Counted from the first letter of the stretch, positions 8,719 to 17,737 are shown. The stretch is DNA of 64,000 nucleotides from Pseudolabrys sp. (GCA_017849615.1 JAFIGS010000017.1:372001-436000); one strand, 5' to 3'. Notes: generated by a model from the sequence alone, not told the origin. Translations and numbers: made by a program.

Positions 8719-9321
8719 GTGCGGCTTCTGACCTCCACCTTGTTTGCCCTGATCGTCGCCGGCGCGGTTGGCCTCGGCCTGACCTACTTTGCGCTGACGC
8801 GCGGCGCCGCGTTCGGCGCGCTGACCATCGGCAGCTGGACGGCCTGGCCGAAGACCGGCACCGCGGACGCAGATCCCTATGCCCGCGCCAGCATCGCCCG
8901 CACGGGACAATTGCCGGTCGCGCTCGGGGACGGCGTCTTCTTTAACGCCAGGAGCGACGATTACGGCTTGGCGCTCGACGGCCGCTGCGACGTCGTGCTG
9001 TCCGGCGTCACACCGGCGGCCCGGTTCTGGACGCTGTCGCTCTACAGCGCCGACGGCGAGTTGATCGCCAACTCCATCGACCGCTACGGCTTCACGAGTC
9101 AGGAAATCGTGCGCCGCGCCGATGGCAGCTTCGAAATCGTGGTGTCGGCGCGCGCCCAGCCCGGCAACTGGCTGCCGACAGCCGGCGTCGATCGCTACAC
9201 CTTGGTCCTGCGCCTCTATGATACGGCGGTCGGCGTCGCCACAAAGGCCGGCCGTGAAGTGCCGATGCCGGCCATCGAAACGCGCAGCTGCCCCGAGCAC
9301 CAGGCGAGGGGCAGACCATGA
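8719..9321 (+). CDS. DUF1214 domain-containing exported protein
   Basis: A 200-residue protein from GTG 8719 with an N-terminal hydrophobic helix (residues 6-26) serving as signal or anchor, and a DUF1214 domain (YDTAVG...PMPAIETRSCPE at the C-terminal end). Function unknown; DUF1214 and DUF1254 proteins usually occur together. Its stop overlaps the next start (ATGA at 9318-9321), so the two are translationally coupled and probably form a pair in the periplasm. Confidence 0.85.
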   Translation: MRLLTSTLFALIVAGAVGLGLTYFALTRGAAFGALTIGSWTAWPKTGTADADPYARASIARTGQLPVALGDGVFFNARSDDYGLALDGRCDVVLSGVTPAARFWTLSLYSADGELIANSIDRYGFTSQEIVRRADGSFEIVVSARAQPGNWLPTAGVDRYTLVLRLYDTAVGVATKAGREVPMPAIETRSCPEHQARGRP

Positions 9322-9893
9322 TCCGCTGGCTGCTTCTTTTACTGGGCGGCGCGCTGCTCGGCGGCGTCGTGCATCTCGGCACCATCATCCTTCTGCCGCG
9401 AACCGCGACCCAGGATGCCTATGCGCGCCTCGCCAACGACACGCCCGTCAACAGCGTCGTTCCCCTGCCGCAGCCGCGTCCGGAAAAGGCGGCGATGCCG
9501 TTCATGGATCCGGCCTTTGCCGCCGGCGTCTGCCGCTATGACCTGTCGAACGGCCCGCTCAAGCTCACGGTGCCGGTCAGTCTCGCCTATACGTCGGTGT
9601 CTTTCTATACGCGCTACGACGTCGCCTATTACGCCATCAACGATCGCGCGGCCGGCAGGCGCGTCATCGAACTCGATCTGATGACACCCGAACAGAAAAA
9701 CGCGATGCCGGAAGACGAAGACGTCACGGCCGCCGACCGTCTGATCGTGGAGTCGCCGACGGTGTCCGGGATCATCGCCATTCGCGCGCTGGCGCCCGAA
9801 CCCGGGCTGCTGCCGATGGCGCAGGCGACCATCGCCAATGCGCGCTGCGCGGTGCAAACGGCGCCGGTGGTAGCGCCGGCCACCAAACGCTGA
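9318..9893 (+). CDS. DUF1254 domain-containing exported protein
   Basis: A 191-residue partner of the preceding DUF1214 protein, starting at the overlapping ATG 9318. A hydrophobic N-terminus (RWLLLLLGGALLGG) suggests membrane anchoring. The body contains RYDLSNGPLKLTVPV and YTRYDVAYYAINDRAAG, as in DUF1254 proteins. The biochemical role of the pair is not known. It converges with the lipoprotein gene, whose stop is 15 bases away. Confidence 0.8.
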   Translation: MIRWLLLLLGGALLGGVVHLGTIILLPRTATQDAYARLANDTPVNSVVPLPQPRPEKAAMPFMDPAFAAGVCRYDLSNGPLKLTVPVSLAYTSVSFYTRYDVAYYAINDRAAGRRVIELDLMTPEQKNAMPEDEDVTAADRLIVESPTVSGIIAIRALAPEPGLLPMAQATIANARCAVQTAPVVAPATKR

Positions 9894-9908
9894 TCCAAAT
9901 TCGGAATA

Positions 9909-10661
9909 TTATCGCTGGAAGGCGAGGCTCGGCCCGCGCTGATAAGGCGGCGCCGTCTGCACGCGATAGTGCGAGACTTCGGCGTGCAGCCGGTTGAGCG
10001 CCTGCTCGACTGTCACCGCCTCCTGCGACGGCGAGGAAATCACCAGGCGTTCCAAGGCGTAGCGGTAATTGGCGACACGCCGCCCAAGGCTCGCCCGCAC
10101 CCGGGCGATGACGCGGTCGTTCTCCTTGATGCGGTTGAGCGTGTTGGTGCGCTCGGCCGCGGTCAGGCCGGGAATGAAGGCGAGGCTCTTGCCGCGCTTG
10201 GCGTCGAGGTCGATCACGCGCGTCGCCGTCGAGAAGAAGCCCGGCAGCCGCTCGCTGTCGTTGCGGATGTCCTGGGTCAGCGTCGCATAACGCGACGTCG
10301 GCGAGCGCGCCTTGTCGTCCATCATGTGGTCGTAATAGGCGGCCGGATTGGCCATCTGCTTCTCGATATCCGGGTTGAGGCCGTATTCATTGGCCACCGA
10401 ATAGAACTTGTGCCGCAGATAAGGCGGCTCGATCAGCGGATAAGCGAGATCGCGCAGGCTGCGCTCCTCGTCGGTCAGTTCAAAGCTCGACGGGGTGATC
10501 GCCTCGCCCTTGGCGTTGTCGCGGCCGACCCAGTTATGGATGTTGTCGCGAACGAGGCTCGGGCTGATCTCGTCGAAATCGCCGTTGAGGCCGCAACCGG
10601 CCAGTGCCGGGGCCAGCATAAGCGCGATGACAAGCGGCAGCGTTCGTGGCTTTGCGCGCAT
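9909..10661 (-). CDS. Predicted lipoprotein, conserved in Hyphomicrobiales
   Basis: A 250-residue protein. The ATG at 10661 is chosen because it places a classic lipoprotein signal peptide at the N-terminus: positively charged MRAKPRT, a hydrophobic core, and lipobox LAGC (Cys near residue 23). The mature part is mostly helical and hydrophilic (EKQMANPAAYYDHMMDD, RVIARVRASLGRRVANYRYALERL). It lacks a recognised domain; such proteins are annotated as hypothetical in Bradyrhizobium relatives. The small MGEVIRFP protein is encoded 28 bases upstream in the same direction. Confidence 0.75.
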   Translation of the reverse strand: MRAKPRTLPLVIALMLAPALAGCGLNGDFDEISPSLVRDNIHNWVGRDNAKGEAITPSSFELTDEERSLRDLAYPLIEPPYLRHKFYSVANEYGLNPDIEKQMANPAAYYDHMMDDKARSPTSRYATLTQDIRNDSERLPGFFSTATRVIDLDAKRGKSLAFIPGLTAAERTNTLNRIKENDRVIARVRASLGRRVANYRYALERLVISSPSQEAVTVEQALNRLHAEVSHYRVQTAPPYQRGPSLAFQR

Positions 10662-10689
10662 CGCGACCCTTTGGAAGAATTCGTTCGGC

Positions 10690-10887
10690 TCAACGCGCCA
10701 GACGGCGGCGCCGGCGGCGGCCCGAACTGTTGCCCTGGTCGGGCTCGAGCCCGTCCGGCGCACGCTCGATCCGTATGACCGGCAGAATGATGACCGTCGC
10801 AGGTTCCGAGTCCGCATTGATGTGGTGGCCCCGGCCGAAACCAAGAGTCCGACCGGCGTCTTCGGGAAAACGGATGACTTCGCCCAT
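10690..10887 (-). CDS. Small conserved protein (MGEVIRFP family)
   Basis: A 65-residue product starting MGEVIRFPEDA, with a hydrophobic VIILPVIRIER strand in the middle and a C-terminal run of six arginines. I recall similar small proteins in Bradyrhizobium relatives, always hypothetical. It leads the lipoprotein gene in a likely two-gene operon. It has no recognised domain; the basic tail could bind nucleic acid or membrane, which is inference. Confidence 0.6.
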   Translation of the reverse strand: MGEVIRFPEDAGRTLGFGRGHHINADSEPATVIILPVIRIERAPDGLEPDQGNSSGRRRRRRLAR

Positions 10888-11025
10888 TGCAGTCCCCTAT
10901 TTCGTCCCGGCCAGCCGTCACGCTACGGCATCAATGTGCTGTCGAACTCCACCCTCGCTTACCGAACTGTACCCGATACCTGCGGACCTGCCGGGCCGAC
11001 GCGAATGATTAAAGGGGCTGCAAGG

Positions 11026-11041
11026 TTAACGGCTTGCTAAC
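11026..11041. promoter_or_regulatory. Near-match CtrA box upstream of DUF2336 gene
   Basis: TTAACGGCTTGCTAAC fits the CtrA consensus TTAA-N7-TTAAC with one mismatch in the second half. It lies 48 bases before the DUF2336 start, in the divergent gap shared with the MGEVIRFP operon. Confidence 0.35.
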
Positions 11042-11088
11042 GCGGTCGCTCTAATGTTCGGCGCAGCCGCCGAGTTTCGTTAAGTATC

Positions 11089-12060
11089 ATGATCAAGCCC
11101 CCCAGCATTTCGCCGATCGACGGCCTCGTCGACCTCGCCTGCCGCGACGGCGTCGATGTGCGCCCGACCCTGCTGCGCGTCCTCACCGACCTTTACGTGC
11201 AGAAGCCGGCGCATACCGCCGACGAAACCAAGCAGTATGTCGAACTGGCGCTCGGCCTCATCGACACGGTCGATGCCGCCACCAAGGCCGCGGTCGCCGC
11301 CAGCCTGTCGCATTACGCCGCGCCGCCGCCCGCCATTCTCGCCAAGCTCGGCCTCGGAGACAGCATGCCGGCCTCGCCCGCGATCACCGACTTGCCCGAA
11401 GTCACCTTGCCCGAAGTGACCCTGCCCGAAGTGACCTTCGCGCCCGAAGCGACTTTGGTGCCGGACGCCGCGCCGGCCCTCGCCGCGCCGATCGCCACCG
11501 CCAGCCTGACCGATGTCTTCCTCGACGCGCCGCCGGCCGATCGCCGGCTGATCCTCGCCAATCTCGACATCGTCGCCGCGCCCGCCGTCCTGATCGCGCC
11601 GCTGCCGGACGACAAAATCGCCCGCCTCGAGCAGGCCGCGCTGCACCGCGAGCCCGCCGCCTTCGCCCGCTTGGTCGAAAGCGCGCTCGGCGTCGACCGC
11701 GAGCTGGCGCGCCGCATCACCGACGATAATTCCGGCGAGCCCATCGTCATCCTGGCGCGCGCGCTCGGCATCAAGGCCGCCGTGCTCCAGCGCATTCTCC
11801 TGTTCCTCAATCCCGCCATCGGCCGGTCGGTCGAACGCGTGTTCGATCTCGCCGTGCTCTATGACGAGATTTCGCTGGCCGCGGCCTGTCACATGGTCAC
11901 GCTGTGGCGGCAGGATGCGCCGGCCGCGCGCGTGCCGACCAAGGGCCGTCACGAGCCGGTCTATCAGGACGATCTGCGCACGGTGCGCCGCCCGCTGGCG
12001 CGGGAGAACCGCCGCGCCGATCCGCGCGAGACGGCCGCGCCTCACAAGGCGACGCGCTGA
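11089..12060 (+). CDS. DUF2336 domain-containing protein
   Basis: A 323-residue cytoplasmic, alpha-helical protein. The N-terminus PISPIDGLVDLACRDG-like segment and the C-terminal region (RILLFLNPAIGRSVERVFDLA...ITLWRQDA-like) match DUF2336 proteins, which are widespread in alphaproteobacteria and have no settled function. Between the N- and C-terminal halves lies an acidic Pro/Ala linker containing three tandem LPEVT units. It has its own promoter region with a near-CtrA box. The gene ends before a convergent DUF1491 gene. Confidence 0.8.
   Translation: MIKPPSISPIDGLVDLACRDGVDVRPTLLRVLTDLYVQKPAHTADETKQYVELALGLIDTVDAATKAAVAASLSHYAAPPPAILAKLGLGDSMPASPAITDLPEVTLPEVTLPEVTFAPEATLVPDAAPALAAPIATASLTDVFLDAPPADRRLILANLDIVAAPAVLIAPLPDDKIARLEQAALHREPAAFARLVESALGVDRELARRITDDNSGEPIVILARALGIKAAVLQRILLFLNPAIGRSVERVFDLAVLYDEISLAAACHMVTLWRQDAPAARVPTKGRHEPVYQDDLRTVRRPLARENRRADPRETAAPHKATR
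11392..11436 (+). repeat. Three tandem 15-bp units in DUF2336 gene
   Basis: Three copies of (T/C)TGCCCGAAGT(C/G)ACC encode LPEVT three times in the interdomain linker. The 15-bp unit keeps the frame, so copy number could vary without disrupting the gene. Confidence 0.85.
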
Positions 12061-12069
12061 CGCCCGCGC

Positions 12070-12420
12070 CTAGGTCACGACCCGGTCGAGGAAGTGCCGC
12101 CCGGCGCGGTCTTCGCTCTCGACGATCCAGAGATCGGGGTCGAAACGCGTTTCCCTTTGCAGCTTCGCTTCAATGTCGGCTTCCGGCGCGGGGCCGTCCC
12201 GGCCGACGATGACCGTGAAAGCGCGCTCGCCGGAATTCTCGTCGTCAATGGCGGTCTGCGGCGCCGGACCGTAAAGCGTCGCGGTGCCGTCCAGCCGGTT
12301 GACGATGATGAAAATGGCGCCGGCCTCTTCCGCGCCGCGCTTGCGCACGACGGCAAAGGCGCCCTCGATGTTGCAGCGGCGCACATAGGCCGCGACCCAG
12401 ATGCTCGATTTCAGCCGCAT
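12070..12420 (-). CDS. DUF1491 family protein
   Basis: A 116-residue soluble protein. RLKSSIWVAAYVRRC at the N-terminus and FDPDLWIVESEDRAGRHFLD at the C-terminus match DUF1491, a family of unknown function almost confined to alphaproteobacteria. ATG 12420; full length. It follows the peptidoglycan-binding gene by 39 bases and may be the last gene of the kinase-PG-binding-DUF1491 transcript. Confidence 0.85.
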   Translation of the reverse strand: MRLKSSIWVAAYVRRCNIEGAFAVVRKRGAEEAGAIFIIVNRLDGTATLYGPAPQTAIDDENSGERAFTVIVGRDGPAPEADIEAKLQRETRFDPDLWIVESEDRAGRHFLDRVVT

Positions 12421-12459
12421 GGGCCCTGACTACCACGCCGCTGCGAGGACAATCGACCG

Positions 12460-13206
12460 TTATTCGAGCGGCCGCCCGGTCATGACCGACAGCTCGCGCA
12501 CGAAGCGGTCCGAGATCTGGCCGGTCACCGGCAGCTTGCGGTCGCGCTCGAACTTCTCGATGGCGGCGCGTGTCGCGGCGTCGAAGTTGCCGGACGGCTT
12601 GATCTGGCCGTAGCCGAAATCCGCCAGCGCGCGCTGTACGGCCAGCACGCGCGGCGACGGCGCGATCAGTTCGGCGATCGGATCGCGGCGCGCCGGCTGC
12701 GGCTGCGGCAACGGCGCCGAGGCCTGCATGGCGCGCAGCAGTTCTTCGGGCGCGTTGGGGTCGACCTTGACGCCGATCGATTGCGCGAAGTCGCGCGCGC
12801 CGGCATCGGTCTTGGCGCCCCAGATGCCATCGGCGGTGCCGTCATAGAAACCGCGCCTGGTCAGCTCGCGCTGGATCTCGGCGATGGTCTGCACGCGGTT
12901 GAGCACTGGCGCCGCCGGCTGCTGCGCCGTCGGCGGCAAAGCTTGCACGGGCGGCACGCGGGTCGGCTGCGCCACCACCGGCGCGGGCGCCGCGGCAACG
13001 GGCGCCGGCCGCGCCGAGAAGAACGGCGCCGGATGCGGCCCCTTCTGCATCGCCAGCGCATTGACGAAGATGATGACGCTGGCCGTGCCGCCGAGCAGCA
13101 CGCCGACGAACTCGCGCGGGTGCGACATGATCAGGCGCCCGACGCCGCTGGACGACGGTTGTTCGATGACGGCGGCCGCAGCCGCCCGGCTTTTCCGCTT
13201 ACGCAC
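12460..13206 (-). CDS. Membrane-anchored peptidoglycan-binding protein
   Basis: A 248-residue protein: basic cytoplasmic N-terminus (MRKRKSR), one membrane helix (about residues 32-51), a Pro/Ala-rich periplasmic linker, then two peptidoglycan-binding (PG_binding_1) repeats. The first is IAEIQRELTRRGFYDGTADGIWGAKT and the second VLAVQRALADFGYGQIKPSGNFDAAT. It probably tethers the inner membrane to the cell wall. Its start overlaps the end of the histidine kinase gene by 8 bases, so the two are coupled, which hints at a link between signalling and envelope or division. Confidence 0.85.
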   Translation of the reverse strand: MRKRKSRAAAAAVIEQPSSSGVGRLIMSHPREFVGVLLGGTASVIIFVNALAMQKGPHPAPFFSARPAPVAAAPAPVVAQPTRVPPVQALPPTAQQPAAPVLNRVQTIAEIQRELTRRGFYDGTADGIWGAKTDAGARDFAQSIGVKVDPNAPEELLRAMQASAPLPQPQPARRDPIAELIAPSPRVLAVQRALADFGYGQIKPSGNFDAATRAAIEKFERDRKLPVTGQISDRFVRELSVMTGRPLE

Positions 13207-15016
13207 TTTTCTTCACCAGTACTTTGGCGACCACGGCGAGATCGCCGGCCCGCTCCGTGACCAGCCGGATCGGATCGGCCGGCGCTTTATGTCCTTCGCA
13301 ATCGATCGGCAGGCGCACGGTCACGCGCGTGCCTTCGCCGAGACGGCTGCGGATGTCTATGTCGCCGCCATGCAGCTTGACCAGACCTTTCACGATCGAC
13401 AGGCCGAGGCCGGTGCCGTCGTGGCGGCGGTCATACGTGCCGCGCGCCTGGAAGAAAGCCTCGCCAAGCCGCGGCAGGTCGTCCTCGCCGATGCCGACGC
13501 CGGTGTCTTCCACCGATACGGCGATTGCGGCTCCGTCGCGCCGGGCGGTGATGGTGACGCTGCCGCCGCGCGGCGTGAACTTGATGGCGTTAGACATCAG
13601 GTTGATGAGGATCTGATTGAAGGCGCGGCGATCGCCGACGATCTCCGGCAGATCCGCCGCCAGTTTCGTCCTGATTTCGACACCGGCGTCGCGCGCCTTG
13701 AGCGCAAGCAGATCGCAGCAGCCGGTCAGGACGGGCGACGGCGCGAAAGGCTCCGGCGTGATTTCGAAATTGCCGGTCTCCATCTTCGACATGTCGAGGA
13801 TGCCGTTGACGACCGAAAGAAGGTGATGGCCGGACTCGTTGATGAGCCGCGCATACTCGTGTCGCCGCTCCGGCTGTACGACCAGATCCTCTCGGGTCAG
13901 CATTTCGGAGAAGCCAATGATGGCATTGAGCGGCGTGCGCAGTTCGTGGCTCATCGTCGCGAGAAAGCGGCTCTTCGACAGATTGGCGCGTTCCTGTTCG
14001 GCGCGGGCCGCTTCCATCGCTTCTTCGTGAAGCTTGCGCTCGCTGATGTCGCGCAACACCGCGACCACTTCGCGCTCCGTGCCGAGCACGCCGGTGCTGT
14101 CGTCGAGCGGCCGGCAGCGCATCTCGACCCAGACGAAGCGGCTGATCTCGCCGCCTTCGCCGCCGCGGCGAATGCGGAATTCCACCGACCGGTCCTCGCC
14201 GTGCGCCGAAGCGTCCGCGAGCGCCGTCAGGAAGGCCGGACGATCCGCGACATGAACGTGGTCGAACAGGCCGTGACCGGTTAACACGCCGGCCGCGGTG
14301 CCGAACAGCGATTCTGCGGCCGGAGAAATAAACAGCACCGCGCCGTTCCGGTCGTGACGCGTGATCACGTCGGTCATGTTGCGCGCGAGCAGACGGTAGC
14401 GGTCTTCTTCGGCGTAGCGCAGCCACACGCTGGTGCGCGCCAGTTGCTCGGCGCCGAGCGCCAGGCCGGTGGCGTAAAGCGCGGCGGAGACGACGCCGAG
14501 CGCGGCGAGCGCGCCGTTCGACGACGCGGCCGGCGGAATGAGATCGTAGGCGCCGACGATCACCATCAGGCCGGCGGCGCTGAGCGCGAAGATCGACGCC
14601 AGCGCGACGACACGGCGCGACGCCGACAGCGACGCTTCGAGCGGCACCACGACCAGCCAGATCGCGGCGAACGACGCAATGCCGCCATTGTAGAGCGCGA
14701 CCGCCGTCACCAGACCGGTCAGCGCCAGCGACGACAGCACATGCGCGGCCTCGTAGCGGCCGGTGCGCGATAGAAAGTAGGCGGTGAGGATCGGCGCCAC
14801 CAGCCAGGCGAAGACACCGAGCTCGAGTGCATTCGGCACGCCGCGGAACGCGATGAACACCGGAAAGCTGGCCAGAGCGACAAGGCTGCCGATAAGACGC
14901 GGAGCGATGAAGGCACGGTGGCGCGCGGCCGTCAGCGCATCCTGCCGGGCGGCCGGATACACCAAGGCATCTACATACTGCCACAGTGGAGTGAGAAAGC
15001 TCACTGTCCCTGTCAC
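13199..15016 (-). CDS. Multi-pass PAS sensor histidine kinase, DivJ-like
   Basis: A 605-residue inner-membrane kinase. The N-terminal 195 residues contain about six hydrophobic helices. A PAS domain follows (about 205-325, ending VLRDISERK), then HisKA with MSHELRTPLN (phospho-His357) and a HATPase with NLMSNAIKFT, DTGVGIG and GTGLGLSIVKGL. The N-terminus (DALVYPAARQDALTAARHRAFIAPRL) resembles DivJ-type kinases that phosphorylate DivK/PleD in the alphaproteobacterial cell cycle; this assignment is by recollection. GTG start at 15016 (or GTG 15004). It is translationally coupled to the peptidoglycan-binding gene. Confidence 0.8.
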   Translation of the reverse strand: MTGTVSFLTPLWQYVDALVYPAARQDALTAARHRAFIAPRLIGSLVALASFPVFIAFRGVPNALELGVFAWLVAPILTAYFLSRTGRYEAAHVLSSLALTGLVTAVALYNGGIASFAAIWLVVVPLEASLSASRRVVALASIFALSAAGLMVIVGAYDLIPPAASSNGALAALGVVSAALYATGLALGAEQLARTSVWLRYAEEDRYRLLARNMTDVITRHDRNGAVLFISPAAESLFGTAAGVLTGHGLFDHVHVADRPAFLTALADASAHGEDRSVEFRIRRGGEGGEISRFVWVEMRCRPLDDSTGVLGTEREVVAVLRDISERKLHEEAMEAARAEQERANLSKSRFLATMSHELRTPLNAIIGFSEMLTREDLVVQPERRHEYARLINESGHHLLSVVNGILDMSKMETGNFEITPEPFAPSPVLTGCCDLLALKARDAGVEIRTKLAADLPEIVGDRRAFNQILINLMSNAIKFTPRGGSVTITARRDGAAIAVSVEDTGVGIGEDDLPRLGEAFFQARGTYDRRHDGTGLGLSIVKGLVKLHGGDIDIRSRLGEGTRVTVRLPIDCEGHKAPADPIRLVTERAGDLAVVAKVLVKKSA

Positions 15017-15440
15017 ACGTCCCTTTGAAGACGCGCCCCTTATTCGAGCGCGACCTTAGGGGGCCGCCGCTTAAGCGAAAGCTAAGGGGCGCGGCGCGGA
15101 CGCCGCTGCGTTGCGGATGCGCCACGAACCTCGCCGCTATTCGACTTCCATGGTGAAATTTCGGTTGCCGCGCACCCTCAACGCGTCGTTAAAGAATCCA
15201 AACCTTACCGGCGCGGTAACCATGCGATCCTTTCGTCAAATGCCGCCAAACCGGCATCGGGCGGAATTCGCTAAAATTTTAGTCAAATGCTGATTTCTAC
15301 AATTCTCATCGAATTCGAGTCGAACTCGCGGCAAGTTTGAGCAAAATGCGCGTTTCATCGCCAAGGACAGCTTCAAGCCTGTCTGCTAAATTTGAATACA
15401 AGGCGGCGCAAAAGCCGTCGGGGACGATAATAGGTGGGTC
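15017..15440. other. Intergenic promoter region with A+T-rich core
   Basis: Divergent gap between the histidine kinase and the DUF5330 gene. It is A+T-richer than its surroundings from about 15160 to 15420 and contains a perfect 12-bp palindrome CTAAAATTTTAG at 15271-15282. No RNA gene is recognised. Confidence 0.5.
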
Positions 15441-15887
15441 ATGTTCTTCCTGTTGCGGATGGCCTTCTGGCTGACGATCGTATGCGTGCTTCTGCCGGGG
15501 ACGGGCGAGAAGACGCAGTCGCCGGAGGCGAAGATTGATGCGGTTCAGGCGATGACGTTCGCCGGCGCTGCCGTGTCGGACATGCGCGGCTTTTGCGAAC
15601 GCAATGCTGAAGCCTGCGTCGTCGGCGGCAAGGTCGCGACCGCGATCGGCCACCGCGCCGAGGCCGGCGCGCGCACCATCATCGAGTTCGTCAGCAACCA
15701 GATCGCCGACAACAAGGCCGCGCCGGTCGAAGAACCGGCCCGCATTGCCGGCGTCTCGACCACCGGCGCTCTCGGCACCTCCATCAATCACGGCACGCTG
15801 ACGCCCACCGACATGAAACCCGCCTGGCACGCGCCGGTGCCGCTGCCGCCGCGCCGCGAAGCCCGCGCTGGCCGCCCGTCGGCGTAA
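15441..15887 (+). CDS. DUF5330 domain-containing protein
   Basis: A 148-residue protein with a hydrophobic N-terminus (MFFLLRMAFWLTIVCVLLPG) followed by a domain with two cysteines (GFCERNAEACVVGG), the DUF5330 hallmark, and a Pro-rich tail. The family is typical of Hyphomicrobiales and uncharacterised. It is probably membrane-anchored with the cysteines in the periplasm, where they may form a disulfide. ATG at 15441. Confidence 0.8.
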   Translation: MFFLLRMAFWLTIVCVLLPGTGEKTQSPEAKIDAVQAMTFAGAAVSDMRGFCERNAEACVVGGKVATAIGHRAEAGARTIIEFVSNQIADNKAAPVEEPARIAGVSTTGALGTSINHGTLTPTDMKPAWHAPVPLPPRREARAGRPSA

Positions 15888-16038
15888 GCAGACGGCTTTG
15901 CCCGGTCTGTCGACGGGGGCGCTGCTCGCGCCGCCCCGTTTGGCCTTTGGGGCAATCTGCCTATATACGGTTCGCGAAGAGCCGCACCGGGAACCGGTGC
16001 GCTTGAACGCTTCTGATCGCGAGCCGTGACCCAGATCG

Positions 16039-16464
16039 ATGACCAAGATCGACGACATTGTTGAGAATTTCGCGCTGCTCGATGAGTGGGACGACCGCTA
16101 TCGCTACGTGATTGAACTTGGCCGCGAATTGCCGCCGATGGCCGAGGCGGACCACACCGAAGCCAACAAGGTCCAGGGCTGCGCCAGCCAGGTCTGGCTC
16201 AAGACCAAAATCTCCGGTGGCGATAACGGCCCCGTTCTCACGTTCGACGGCGACAGCGACGCGCACATCGTTCGCGGCCTCGTGGCCATTTTGCTGGCGC
16301 TTTATTCAGGCAAATCCGCGCGCGACATTCTCGCCACCGATGCGCTGGCGCTGTTCGACCGCATCGGGCTGCGCGAGAACCTGACGCCGCAGCGCTCCAA
16401 CGGCCTGCGCTCGATGGTCGAGCGCATCCGCGCCGAGGCCGACGCCGCCCTCGCCGCCGCCTGA
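16039..16464 (+). CDS. sufE: SufE cysteine desulfuration protein
   Basis: A 141-residue sulfur-transfer protein that accepts persulfide sulfur from the SufS cysteine desulfurase for Fe-S cluster assembly in the cytoplasm. The motif KVQGCASQVWL contains the acceptor cysteine (about Cys48), and the segment GLVAILLALYSGKSA is also conserved. Length and motifs are complete. It stands alone here, not with other suf genes, which is common for this paralogue. Confidence 0.92.
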   Translation: MTKIDDIVENFALLDEWDDRYRYVIELGRELPPMAEADHTEANKVQGCASQVWLKTKISGGDNGPVLTFDGDSDAHIVRGLVAILLALYSGKSARDILATDALALFDRIGLRENLTPQRSNGLRSMVERIRAEADAALAAA

Positions 16465-16474
16465 CGCCATCCGC

Positions 16475-17185
16475 TCACTCGACACGGAATGCCGAGCCTT
16501 CGGCCAGCCAGGTGCGGACGGCTGACTGCTCTTTGCCGCGGGCTTGCGCCAGATAGCCGTAATGCCGCGCCAGGCGGTCGAGCGCGAGTTGCAGCACGAC
16601 CTTGGCGGAACGCGCCGGCCAGCCGCGCGTCGCTTCAATCTCCTCGAGGCCCTTGAGAAAGCAGCAGAGGTCCATCAGCAGACCGGAAAACTCCGGCCCG
16701 ACGGAGTCCATGGCAGCGTTGACGCGTTGGCGCGCCGCGATGGCGCCGTCCGCGAGGGCGGCCGCGCCGCCCGTCGCCGAATGACGGTTCGACGAGATCG
16801 GGCTGGCCCAGTCCGCGGTGGTTCGCGGCATCAAATGCGCCCTTGTGAAATCGGCGCGCAGCCGCTCACCGGCCTGTAGCTGATGCGGCGCGATCAGCGC
16901 ACGGCCATCGCGGCCGCGCCGCCGCGCCAGCCACGCCAGCGGACTTTCGGCCGTATCGACGGTGACGCGGCGGGGGCCGGCCGGCGTGTCGACGACCTGT
17001 TCCTCGAGCGAGAGACGCGCGGCGCGGTGCGCCCCGATCTCGGGGGCCTCGGAAGCCCTCGGCGGCCGGCAATTCCCGCCGTCACGGCGTTGCGCGGGCG
17101 CCGCGGCGGAACGGTCCTGGCCGGATCCGGTCGTGGCAGGTTCGGTTGCGATCTGTTGGGCGATGGCGGTCATTGGGCTTATCAT
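16475..17185 (-). CDS. DUF6456 domain-containing protein
   Basis: A 236-residue protein with a disordered Ala/Pro/Arg-rich N-terminus and a conserved C-terminal domain beginning ESPLAWLARRRGRDGRALI and including LQAGERLRADFTRA and MDLCCFLKGLEEIE. This is the DUF6456 domain of alphaproteobacteria, possibly DNA-binding, with no assigned role. It lies convergent to sufE and downstream of mucR, separated from it by an intrinsic terminator, so it has its own promoter. Confidence 0.75.
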   Translation of the reverse strand: MISPMTAIAQQIATEPATTGSGQDRSAAAPAQRRDGGNCRPPRASEAPEIGAHRAARLSLEEQVVDTPAGPRRVTVDTAESPLAWLARRRGRDGRALIAPHQLQAGERLRADFTRAHLMPRTTADWASPISSNRHSATGGAAALADGAIAARQRVNAAMDSVGPEFSGLLMDLCCFLKGLEEIEATRGWPARSAKVVLQLALDRLARHYGYLAQARGKEQSAVRTWLAEGSAFRVE

Positions 17186-17260
17186 CCCTTTCTAGGATGC
17201 TATACCCATAACGCGAGAGACCGGTCCGCGCAAGGACTAAGTTCACATTAGCACGCAAAC

Positions 17261-17289
17261 AAAAAACCCGCGGCGTTTCCGTCGCGGGT
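17261..17289 (-). terminator. Rho-independent terminator of mucR
   Basis: Reading leftward: ACCCGCGAC, loop GGAAAC, GCCGCGGGT (one mismatch) followed by six T. It starts 29 bases after the mucR stop. Confidence 0.85.
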
Positions 17290-17317
17290 CGGTCGAGCCT
17301 GCGCCGCTCACCGGCGC

Positions 17318-17737
17318 CTATTTGGAGCGGCGGCGCCGCTGCTGGCCGAGCCCCATTTCCTTGGCCAGTTGCGAGCGGGCGGCGGCATAATTCGGCGCCA
17401 CCATCGGGTAATCGGGACCAAGCCCCCACTTCTCGCGATACTGCTCGGGCGTCATGTTGTACTGGGTGCGCAAATGCCGCTTGAGCGACTTGAACTTCTT
17501 GCCGTCCTCGAGACAGACAATGTGCTCCGGCGTGATCGACTTCTTTACCGGGACCGCCGGCTTCAGCGGCTCGGCAGGCGTCTCGCCGCCCTTGCCCGAG
17601 ACGCCTGACAACGCCGCATGCACCTGATTGATCAGCGCGGGTATGTCGGCGGCTGCGACCGTGTTGTTGCTGACATAGGCCGAAACGATCTCGGCCGTCA
17701 GTTCGATAAAGTTACCGGGATTGTTCGTGTCGCTCAT
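17318..17737 (-). CDS. MucR/Ros family zinc-finger transcriptional regulator
   Basis: A 139-residue nucleoid-type regulator that represses or activates many genes in Rhizobiales (exopolysaccharide, motility, cell cycle). The C-terminal half holds the Ros/MucR zinc finger: [15 protein letters not shown], then [14 protein letters not shown] and the [12 protein letters not shown] tail, ending QRRRRSK. As in many members the second zinc ligand is not a Cys (CLED instead of CxxC), a known variation. ATG 17737 (MSDTNNPG) preferred over an upstream in-frame start at 17764. The upstream gap is A+T-rich, suited to autoregulation. Confidence 0.9.
   Translation of the reverse strand: MSDTNNPGNFIELTAEIVSAYVSNNTVAAADIPALINQVHAALSGVSGKGGETPAEPLKPAVPVKKSITPEHIVCLEDGKKFKSLKRHLRTQYNMTPEQYREKWGLGPDYPMVAPNYAAARSQLAKEMGLGQQRRRRSK

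Noticed and set aside
11392-11436. Three direct 15-bp repeats considered as a CRISPR-like or regulatory array
   Set aside because: Contiguous, in frame and without spacers; they simply encode LPEVT units.
15306-16058. A 250-codon minus-strand frame over the DUF5330 gene
   Set aside because: It runs through an A+T-rich promoter region and the antisense of a recognised protein; no motif found.
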